From assembly GCF_024323335.1 (NCBI RefSeq), contig NC_066582.1:94622944-94686943 (forward strand): a stretch of 64,000 nucleotides of DNA, read 5' to 3'. Position 1 is the stretch's first letter; each line of letters opens with the position of its first letter. The notes beneath the pieces are model-generated. The model did not search any database. It was not told where the DNA came from and saw only the letters and a list, made by a program, of their open reading frames with translations. Origin of the DNA: Lathyrus oleraceus. Taxonomy: Eukaryota; Streptophyta; Magnoliopsida; Fabales; Fabaceae. The position numbers were made by a program, and so were the translations under genes. Positions 9,422-17,581 of the stretch are shown piece by piece.

Positions 9422-12400
9422 ATGCCTCCTAAACTTAAAGACCCAGGTAGTTTCTCTATACCTTGTCACATAGGAAAATTTGTCATAGACAAAGCCTTAT
9501 GCGATTTAGGAGCCGGTATTAGTGTTATGCCTTTATCCATATGCAAGAGACTTGAAATGGGAGAATTAAGACCAACTAAAATGTCTGTGCAACTAGCAGA
9601 TCGTTCCGTAAAATATCCTGTAGGAATTCTTGAAAACGTTCCAGTGCGCATAGGTCAATTCTACATTCCAACTGATTTTATAATTATGGATATTAGAGAA
9701 GATGAAGTTACACCCATTATACTGGGAAGACCGTTCTTAGCAACCGCCGGTGCAATCATAGACGTAAAACGAGGACGACTCACTTTCGAAGTAGGAGAAG
9801 AGAAAATTGAGTTCATCCTTTCCCAATTTTTGAAAGCACCTGCAATAGAAGATACATGTTACTTCATGGATATCATCGATGAATGCATAAAAGAAACGGA
9901 GTTAGAAAAAGACAAATCATCTTACTACCTTGTAGAAGAAAAACTTAACCAATGTTTAGCAATAACACCGGACCCTACGCAATGCCTCAAGAAACCAACC
10001 TTAGACCTGAAAACACTTCCCAAGAATCTGAGATATGAATTCCTAGACTTAGAGCTTGAACGACCAGTGATAGTTAATGCTGACCTAGGAACACTCGAAA
10101 CAGAAAAACTCCTGCATATCTTAAGAAAATATCCAACCGCACTAGGTTACAACATCACCGATCTTAAAGGAATAAGTCCTTCTATTTGTATGCACCGCAT
10201 CATGTTAGAAGAAGACTGTAAAACTTCTAGGGAACACCAGAGAAGACTAAACCCGATCCTAAGTGAGGTAGTGAAGAAGGAAATAACCAAGTTATTAGAG
10301 GCAGGTATCATATATCTTATATCTCATAGCAAATGGGTTAGTCCTGTACACGTAGTACCAAAGAAAGGGGGTATAACAATCATTGAAAATGAAAAAGGAG
10401 AAACTATAACCAAACGAATTGAATCGGGATGGAGAATGTGCATTGACTATAGGAAACTAAACAAAGCAACCCGAAAAGATCATTTCCCTTTACCATTCAT
10501 TGACCAGATGTTAGAACGATTAGCAAAACATTCACATTTCTGCTATCTAGACGGTTACTCAGGTTTCTTTCAAATACCAATTCACCCTGATGACCAAGAA
10601 AAGACAACGTTCACGTGCCCTTTTGGTACCTTCGCTTATAGACGAATGTCGTTCGGCTTGTGTAATGCTCCTGCAACCTTCCAAAGATGCATGATGGCAA
10701 TATTCGCCGATTTTCTAGAAAACATCATGGAAGTATTTATGGATGACTTTTCCGTATGCGGACAAAGCTTTGAAGAATGTCTTGAAAACCTAGAGAAAGT
10801 TCTAGAGCGATGTGTAAAAGTAAACCTAGTACTTAATTGGGAAAAATGCCACTTTATGGTACAAGAAGGAATTGTTTTAGGACACATCATCTCAAATAGA
10901 GGAATTGAAGTAGACAAGGCCAAAATAGAGGTAATCGAAAACCTTCAACCTCCGAAGACTGTGAGAGAAGTACGAAGCTTCTTAGAACATGCCGGTTTTT
11001 ACCGACGATTCATTAAAGACTTCTCTAAAATAACTAAACCGTTGACCGGATTATTGATGAAAGATGCTGAATTCATATTCGACAATAAATGTTTAGAAGC
11101 ATTTCAAACGCTTAAACAAGCACTGATCTCCGCACCCATAATGCAGACACCGGATTGGAATGAACCATTCGAAATAATGTGTGATGCCAGCGATTACGCT
11201 GTAGGTGCTGTCTTAGGACAACGAAAGGATAAAAAGCTTCATGTTATATATTACGCAAGTAGAACTCTAGATGAAGCACAAATGAATTACGCCACAACCG
11301 AGAAAGAACTTCTAGCAGTAGTGTTTGCGCTAGATAAATTTCGTTCTTACTTAGTCGGAGCCAAAATAATCATCTACACTGACCACGCTGCTATCAAATA
11401 CCTCTTAACTAAAAAGGATGCAAAACCTAGACTCCTAAGGTGGATCCTGTTACTACAAGAGTTCAATTTGGAAATCAAGGACAAGAAAGGAACTGAAAAC
11501 GTAGTAGCAGATCACCTCTCTAGACTTGAGAACCTTGAACCGGAAAGAACAGCAATTAACGATGATTTCTCGTACGATAAGCTTATAGCTACTTTAGAAG
11601 AAAATAACGCTGATAAACAGGTAGAAACTACCTTAGCAATATCTGTTACACCGTGGTACGCTGACCTCGTCAATTATTTAGCTGCCGGAATAGTTCCATC
11701 TACCTTATCGTACCAACAGAAGAAACGATTCTTCTATGATATAAAACAATATTACTGGGATGACCCCTTACTTTTTAAAAGAGGTCCCGATGGTATTTTC
11801 CGTCGGTGTATACCCGAAGAAGAGGTAGAAAGTATAATCCAACACTGTCACTCCGCTCCTTATGGTGGACACGCAAGTACATCCAAGACCTGCTCTAAAA
11901 TCCTACAAGCCGGTTTTTATTGGCCAAGTATATGGAAGGATGTACATGCAACTATTAAGAAATGTGACAGATGTCAATGCACAGGAAACATATCTAGACG
12001 TGACGAGATGCCACAAAAGGGCGTTTTGGAAGTTGAGATTTTCGACGTGTGGGGAATAGACTTCATGGGACCTTTTCCATCCTCTTTCGGCAACAAATAC
12101 ATACTCGTGGCAGTTGACTACGTATCAAAATGGATTGAAGCTATAGCTTCTCCAACAAACGACACACGAGTAGTAACTAGACTCTTTAAGAATATAATAT
12201 TTCCAAGGTTTGGTGTCCCAAGAATAGTTGTCAGTGATGGTGGATCGCATTTCATATCCAAAGTACTCGAAAAACTACTGCTTAAGTATGGCGTAAGACA
12301 TAGAGTAGCGACACCTTACCACCCTCAAACCAGTGGGCAAGTGGAAGTATCTAACAGAGAGATCAAACAGATACTAGAAAAAACAGTCGCCACTTCAAGG

Positions 12401-12958
12401 AAAGACTGATCATTGAAATTACCAGAAGCTTTATGGGCATACCGAACTGCTTACAAAACACCCATAGGGACAACCCCATTTAAGCTAATTTATGGAAAAT
12501 CCTGTCACCTCCCGGTAGAATTAGAACATAAAGCCTATTGGGCTATTAAAAATCTAAATTTAAACTATAAAGCCGCCGGTGAAAAGAGAATCCTTGATAT
12601 AAGCGAATTAGAGGAACTCAGAAGAGACGCTTACGAAAATGCCAGAATCTACAAAGAAAGAACAAAACAATGGCATGACAAGCGCATATCAAGGAAAATC
12701 TTCAAACAAGGCGATACAGTCCTTTTATTTAACTCCAGACTAAAGTTATTTCCGGGAAAACTACGATCTAGATGATCAGGTCCTTTTCAAATCACTAATG
12801 TTTTTCCCAGTGGAGCAGTAGAAATTAAAGGTAAATCTATGGAACCATTTACCGTAAACGGGCAACGTCTAAAACATTATCACTATGCAGAAAACAATGA
12901 AGATTCTCAAGTCTTGCACTTAGACGAAATGCCTCCAGAAATCATAGATTATAATTGA
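9422..12958 (+). pseudogene. pol: Athila-1 Pol: protease-RT-RNaseH-integrase, interrupted by stops
   Basis: It is in frame with gag. Domains in order: aspartic protease ([14 protein letters not shown] near residue 30), reverse transcriptase with the FMDD active site at about residue 438, RNase H ([44 protein letters not shown]), integrase zinc finger ([10 protein letters not shown] ... CDRCQ), and integrase core with D (GIDFMGPF), D (SDGGSH) and E (QVEVSNRE). The spacing from the second D to E is 35 residues, as in active enzymes. In-frame TGA codons at 12407-12409 and 12773-12775 both sit where a Trp is expected (RKD*SLKL, RSR*SGPF), consistent with G-to-A changes. All catalytic residues survive, so the damage is limited to nonsense codons. 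The product would copy and integrate element DNA. Confidence 0.93.
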
Positions 12959-12967
12959 TTGTTTTTA

Positions 12968-13015
12968 TGTCGAGCTTGCGACATTAAACAAAGCGCTTAG
13001 TGGGAGACAACCCAC
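12968..13015 (+). other. Two tandem small hairpins just after pol
   Basis: The first is TGTCG/CGACA with loop AGCTTG (12968-12983). The second is GTGGG/CCCAC with loop AGACAA (13000-13015). Both have 5-bp stems and 6-nt loops and are separated by an AAAGCGCTTA block. The first begins 10 nt after the pol stop. From memory, a similar block follows pol in other Athila-like elements, which suggests an RNA structure; function unknown. Confidence 0.5.
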
Positions 13016-13162
13016 AAATTATTTTATTATTCTATTATTATTATTTTTTTTATTTCTTCCTTAATTATTCTTTTAATTTCTGTTTAATATTCATTCTTAA
13101 TTTATTTTAATTTATTAAAAACTTTTCTCTTCTTTCGGCATTTGGCCAAATCCTGACTAAAA

Positions 13163-13184
13163 CTATTGTTTTTCTTTTCTCTAG
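13163..13184 (+). promoter_or_regulatory. Candidate 3' splice acceptor before ORF-A
   Basis: A pyrimidine tract ends TTTTTCTTTTCTCTAG at 13184, 14 nt before the ATG of ORF-A. This is a good plant acceptor context. Athila env-like ORFs have been proposed to be expressed from spliced subgenomic RNA, so a similar route is plausible here. No donor was assigned. Confidence 0.4.
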
Positions 13185-13198
13185 CTAAAACTAACCTG

Positions 13199-14497
13199 AT
13201 GGGACATATTGATCGTATGGGTATCAAATTCAGAGGAACAGCTCAGAAACAAAAGTTTGAGGAACTAGCCACGAGAGAGATGCTACCTAGCCTGTATGTT
13301 GATGATTGGGCAATGACTGCCCTTGGACTAAGACAAAGTGTCCTGTATTTGCTGAATCAGATAGGGTGGGAAACCGCTCCTATCCGTAGACAGTTTGTCA
13401 CTTACCGGAGACTGACTCTAGAATTCCTTAGTTCTCTGATCTATCTACCCAGCCATGGAAAAGGAATAAGCAGAGGTTTTATACAGTTCAGAATATTTAA
13501 CATGGAGTACCAATTTAATATTCAAGATTTTACCCACCTTTTAGGCTTCCCTACATCCTTTGACACATTCACAGTGAGCCAAGAGGAACTTTTAGAATAT
13601 AGAGAACTTGAACACTTTTGGGGTAACTTGACTGGAAATGACGATCCCGAGGAACATGAGTTTCTCTCTGGAAACATACATAACCCAGCCTTTCGCTATT
13701 TCCATAAGATCCTGACCCACACCTTATTTGGGAAGAAGCCAAACAGTACCACAGTTTCACGTGATGAACTCTTCATCATATTTTGTGCTTCCCAGAACCG
13801 TCCAGTAAACGGTGCCACTTTTATGTTAGCAAATTTGGACCACCTTATCCAAGATGAGCGAGCACCAATCCGAATAGGCGGTTTGATAACTATGATAGGT
13901 AATGCTATTGGATTACGTCAGCCTATACTCGACTTAAGCCCTTTTTGTGGCATTACTACTATGAGTATACCCTTCCTCTTCAACACTTTGTTTATAGCAA
14001 ACCTAGGGTCTGATGAGTTTGAGCTTATTATTGATAACCAAGTTCTTTGCCTATTCACCATGCCCGATCCTATGACTAGTGTTCACAACCGCAACAACTG
14101 GCTCTACAATCTGAACGAAACCCCCTCCCCTGCTAGATCCACTGAATCCATCCAGGACTATGAGATTTGTGATGACTATGAGACTTATGATGACCAGATT
14201 CCTTATGTTGAATCAGATCCTCAGACACCATCTGGATATCATGATATTGACCCTCCTCCTCAACCTGCTCAGACCGAAGAATCGGCAATACCCGACCTTA
14301 GACATCTTATGCCCGGAACTGATTATAACACTGCCATGGAAGCTTTGATGTCAGAACAAGATGCCCTCAGAGAAGACTTCACTAGCTTGAGGCACGAATT
14401 TCTAGGATACATGAACAGTATGACAAACCAGTTTCACGAGTTGCTATACCGTGTTAATTCCTTTGCTCCTCCGGCCAGAGATCATGCAGATGGATAG
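13199..14497 (+). CDS. Athila-1 ORF-A, Athila ORF-1-like protein, 432 aa, function unknown
   Basis: It is an intact frame downstream of pol, where Athila elements carry an extra or env-like ORF. I chose the ATG at 13199 (MGHIDRMGIKFRG); an earlier TTG at 13166 is unlikely. Visible blocks are YRRLTLEFLSSLIYLPSHGK, FRIFNMEYQFNIQDFTHLLG, IHNPAFRYFHKILTHTLFGK and IRIGGLITMIGNAIGLRQP. The same blocks occur in ORF-B at 15192-16493, so the two are paralogues. The C-terminal quarter is acidic and proline-rich (DDYETYDDQIPYVESDPQTP) and ends in a short amphipathic, coil-like segment. No signal peptide or membrane anchor is evident, which argues against an envelope glycoprotein. It resembles what I remember of the Arabidopsis Athila ORF-1 family. 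Expression may depend on the acceptor just upstream. Confidence 0.75.
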   Translation: MGHIDRMGIKFRGTAQKQKFEELATREMLPSLYVDDWAMTALGLRQSVLYLLNQIGWETAPIRRQFVTYRRLTLEFLSSLIYLPSHGKGISRGFIQFRIFNMEYQFNIQDFTHLLGFPTSFDTFTVSQEELLEYRELEHFWGNLTGNDDPEEHEFLSGNIHNPAFRYFHKILTHTLFGKKPNSTTVSRDELFIIFCASQNRPVNGATFMLANLDHLIQDERAPIRIGGLITMIGNAIGLRQPILDLSPFCGITTMSIPFLFNTLFIANLGSDEFELIIDNQVLCLFTMPDPMTSVHNRNNWLYNLNETPSPARSTESIQDYEICDDYETYDDQIPYVESDPQTPSGYHDIDPPPQPAQTEESAIPDLRHLMPGTDYNTAMEALMSEQDALREDFTSLRHEFLGYMNSMTNQFHELLYRVNSFAPPARDHADG

Positions 14498-14864
14498 AAT
14501 TTATTTATTTTTCTTAGTTATTTAGTCTTAAGCTAGATTAATTCGTTAATGTTATTTCAAATTATATTCGTATTTGTTTCTATTTCACACTTTTTGTTTT
14601 TTTTCCATTGTTACATTATGATTATTTTATTGAAGCTATTTATTCATTTTATTATGTAATATCTATTATGCTCTCTACTGTTGCTGCCTACATGACTTAT
14701 TAAAGAACAATATATTTATGCATCATTGTGCAAAGTAGAATGACATGCAGAAAATTAAATAGCAAAATAAAATAATCAAAATCAAAAGCAAAACAAAAAA
14801 ATAATAAAAATATATTACCAAAGTAACTATGAAGAACGCTAGCTGAAGCCTTGCCAAAAAGACT
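14498..14864. other. AT-rich spacer between ORF-A and the internal promoter block
   Basis: AT-rich, with A-rich runs at 14745-14815 and no coding frame on either strand that I can support. It ends in AGCTGAAGCCTTGCC, which resembles the AAAGCCAAGCCC just before the TGACG palindromes of the LTR, suggesting that homology with the LTR may begin here. Confidence 0.5.
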
Positions 14865-15096
14865 GTGTGACGAGCGTCACACAATCTATGACGAACGGCA
14901 CGCCAAGCACTTGTGACGCCCGTCATGCATCTGTAACGAGCGTAACACCCTCCAGACTAGGTGAACGTTACAATGCCGTTGGAGACGAACGTTACACCCT
15001 TCAACTTTTTATCTTCCCCATTTATTCACATTTACCCACATTTATTTACTTTTCAACCACCTCCTTTCCAATTTCCAAATTTATTTCCTATAAATA
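14865..15096 (+). promoter_or_regulatory. LTR-like internal promoter block upstream of ORF-B
   Basis: Inverted TGACG repeats occur in series: TGTGACGAGCGTCACA (14866-14881), a degraded copy at 14889-14902, TGACGCCCGTCA (14914-14925), GTAACGAGCGTAAC (14933-14946), and weaker AACGTTAC copies to 14998. A TATA box TATAAATA at 15089-15096 follows, 96 nt before the ORF-B ATG. The U3 of the LTR has the same order: four such palindromes (17813-17902), then TATAAATA at 18030. TGACG is the core bound by TGA-type bZIP factors (as-1-like elements). The promoter role is inferred. Confidence 0.6.
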
Positions 15097-15191
15097 CCCA
15101 CCAAACCTCCCTTCATTCATCACAAACCATTCTCTAATATCAAATACATTTCTTTTCTTTCCAAATTACTCCTTCAAATTCATTCATCACT

Positions 15192-16493
15192 ATGGCGGAA
15201 AACCAGAATTTCGGAAATATCATCTTCCGATCCGAAGATGAAAATTATCAAAGGGAGCAATTCGAGCGTTTCCAACAGCGAGGCGTCGTCTCCACCAGGT
15301 ATCCCGATTCAACTTGTTTACAACAATTAGGATTACTCCAAGGTATCGAGTGGATGCTCCGCCTTTCCGACTTAACCTTCCTTTGCACTCATAATCAACC
15401 CACATACCCCTCCCTAACCTTAGAATTCTTAAGTTCATACGACTACACCACTCCCGCCGGTGAGGACGAATTCTTAACCGGTACCGCAACCTTCCGTATG
15501 TTCAACACTGAGTACTCCTTAACCCAAAACCAATTGAGTACCATGCTACAATTTCCCATAGAAGGTCAGGTACACCCCAGAATACCTCCAAACTCAAACT
15601 GGAACACAGTTGCCGTTTTCGATCTTTTCAAGCGAATTTCCGGTATTGATGCCAACAACTGGGAAGAGCTCCTTCTTTCCCACATACATAACCCAACTAT
15701 CCGGTACTTTATCCGCATCTTGCAAAACACCATTTTTGGAAGACCGAACAACAGCAAGGTCAACTCAAAGGAGTTATTCTTCCTCCATTGCGTCTTCGAA
15801 CTGGATACTAAGGTAAACGCTGCCTCCTTTCTATTTCATCATATCCGCACCTTATGTGCTAGAGGCCGGCAACCTTTTATAATTGGTGGATTAATCACCA
15901 CCATAGCACTTGGCTTAAACCTAGGGGACCGACTCCAAACTTTAGAATCTTTACCTCCCCTATTTATGGATATAGGCTACTGTCGGTCCAGCCGCCTAAT
16001 AAAGAACCGAATAGGCGGAAAATATTACCTTATGGTGAATAACCAGGCCGTCCCAAGCGTTGTTCTCCCCAACATTTCCCTAACCGATGTCACCAATCCC
16101 AACCGCCACCTCTATGATTTGAATGCTCCCGAAGCTACCGAGCCTTCGCATACAAACCCGTCTGCAGACGAGTTCGAAGAAATGGAGCAAGGTGATAACG
16201 CTCCTGCACAACAATCAGTTCCGCTCAACCCTTCCGATACTGCAGCTGGCCCATCCTCCCGACGTCGTCGACGAAGAAGGCCTGCAACCAACGACGACAT
16301 CATGGATGCTATTGATGGTATGCAAGCACAAAATGTCGAGATGATGCAAATGATGCGTCAAATGCAACAACAGCAGGAAGAGAGGAATACCATAACCAAT
16401 CAGCGGTTCACTGAGTTGTTTAGCAGGTTCGACAACTTAGACTTACGTCAGCGATCACCAGGCCCAAGAACAAGAGGCGGAAGGCAACCTTAA
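15192..16493 (+). CDS. Athila-1 ORF-B, second Athila ORF-1-like protein, 433 aa
   Basis: It is an intact frame starting at ATG 15192 with G at +4 (MAENQNFGNIIFRSEDENYQ). It shares with ORF-A the blocks YPSLTLEFLSS, FRMFNTEYSL, IHNPTIRYFIRILQNTIFGR and FIIGGLITTIALGL, in the same order and spacing, and is almost the same length (433 against 432 aa). The STRYPDSTCLQQLGL opening resembles the Athila ORF-1 family as I remember it. The C-terminus differs from ORF-A: a run SRRRRRRRRP near residue 360 could be a nuclear localisation or nucleic-acid-binding stretch, followed by a Met/Gln-rich helix (MMQMMRQMQQQQ) and a basic tail. No membrane segment is evident. It is preceded by its own promoter-like block and followed by a hairpin and a polypurine tract. 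Confidence 0.78.
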   Translation: MAENQNFGNIIFRSEDENYQREQFERFQQRGVVSTRYPDSTCLQQLGLLQGIEWMLRLSDLTFLCTHNQPTYPSLTLEFLSSYDYTTPAGEDEFLTGTATFRMFNTEYSLTQNQLSTMLQFPIEGQVHPRIPPNSNWNTVAVFDLFKRISGIDANNWEELLLSHIHNPTIRYFIRILQNTIFGRPNNSKVNSKELFFLHCVFELDTKVNAASFLFHHIRTLCARGRQPFIIGGLITTIALGLNLGDRLQTLESLPPLFMDIGYCRSSRLIKNRIGGKYYLMVNNQAVPSVVLPNISLTDVTNPNRHLYDLNAPEATEPSHTNPSADEFEEMEQGDNAPAQQSVPLNPSDTAAGPSSRRRRRRRPATNDDIMDAIDGMQAQNVEMMQMMRQMQQQQEERNTITNQRFTELFSRFDNLDLRQRSPGPRTRGGRQP

Positions 16494-16537
16494 CTTTCCT
16501 TTTTCCTTTCTATTTCATATTTCATTTCGTTTCCTTA

Positions 16538-16578
16538 AAACATTGGGGACAATGTTTATTTTAAGTATGGGGGGAAAA
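16538..16578 (+). other. Hairpin plus internal polypurine tract after ORF-B
   Basis: AAACATTG / CAATGTTT form an 8-bp stem closed by the loop GGGA (16538-16557). Starting 6 nt after it is the purine tract AAGTATGGGGGGAAAA. The true 3' PPT at 17567 is built the same way. The position, about 1 kb before the 3' LTR, suggests a second plus-strand priming site or a relic of an older 3' end. Confidence 0.6.
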
Positions 16579-17541
16579 CCATGTTCTTTCTATCCTCCAC
16601 TTTCCTTTTCAAGTATGTTATTTTCCCTTTCATTGTTATTTCCCTTTCTTATTATGAAAAAAAATAAAAAATTATTATAATATATATTTATTTTAAGTCA
16701 AGTCCCTAGTGTGAAAAATTCTTATTATCTATTCCCCTCAATTTTCTTGAGCCATAACAGAAATTCAACACACCCGATAAGTATAAAGGTTGCTTATTTT
16801 ATTAAACTTGAGTGAAATCAAAAACAAAAATTATTACCATAACAACGCTCTGAGAACCTCAACACGTTAGATCAGGATAAGCACCTATTATATCAAGTCC
16901 ATGGACTTTTAACCTTATAGTAACCCCAAGTAGTTTATACGAGAAGTCAGCACCATCTTAATAGCAAACTACGTGGAGAGCCGATGAATATAAGTGAATG
17001 ATTCCCAAAGTAACATAAAAAATATATATCAGGAAATGCACTAATTAAGTTAGGTGATCCTTACCAGATCATTTAATCTAAAGGTTGCAGATCATACAAA
17101 AGCATAATACGAGAGATCCATTATGAGTTGGTTCAGTAGGTATCTGGTACTGAACTTGGTAGGGCGGACTACGGTCCGATCCCCCGCAATTTGCAATGGA
17201 CTGAATAACGAAGTTATCCGACTTATGTACCAGAACTTCTAGCTAAAAGGGGATCAGAATCACTAACCGGTTACTCCACTATGTGCGCAAAAAGATAAAG
17301 GGCTTAATGTGATTTCGCTAGAATGAAAACGGGTGAAATAAAGTAAAGGAACTAGGACAGCTATAAAGGCATCACTTGAACTGGTTTGCATAAGGTGAGG
17401 TTATCTGAGGTTGTGGCGGTGGTTGTCAATGTCAAGATTAAATTCAAGTCACTTCTAAACAAAGTTTACATGCAACCTAATACGAATCGATGCGTGTTTT
17501 GAAATTTCACCTGGCTAAAATTTTTAAGTTCTATACCGTAT
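16579..17541 (+). other. Athila-1 3' untranslated region
   Basis: About 960 bp without a supported gene. It contains a stable-looking hairpin CGGAC-TACG-GTCCG at 17165-17178 (a UNCG-class tetraloop with a C-G closing pair), and otherwise unstructured AT-rich sequence. It leads into the terminal hairpin and PPT. Confidence 0.6.
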
Positions 17542-17581
17542 TTTGCTTGAGGACAAGCAAAGATCTAAGTATGGGGGAGTT
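17542..17581 (+). other. Terminal hairpin and polypurine tract of Athila-1
   Basis: TTTGCTTG / CAAGCAAA form an 8-bp stem with loop AGGA (17542-17561). AAGTATGGGGGAGTT begins 6 nt later and abuts the LTR at 17582. This primes plus-strand synthesis. Stem length, purine loop and spacing match the internal module at 16538. Confidence 0.85.

Noticed and set aside
13199..16493. Env glycoprotein for ORF-A or ORF-B
   Set aside because: No signal peptide, glycosylation-rich ectodomain or C-terminal membrane anchor is visible; similarity is to Athila ORF-1-type proteins.
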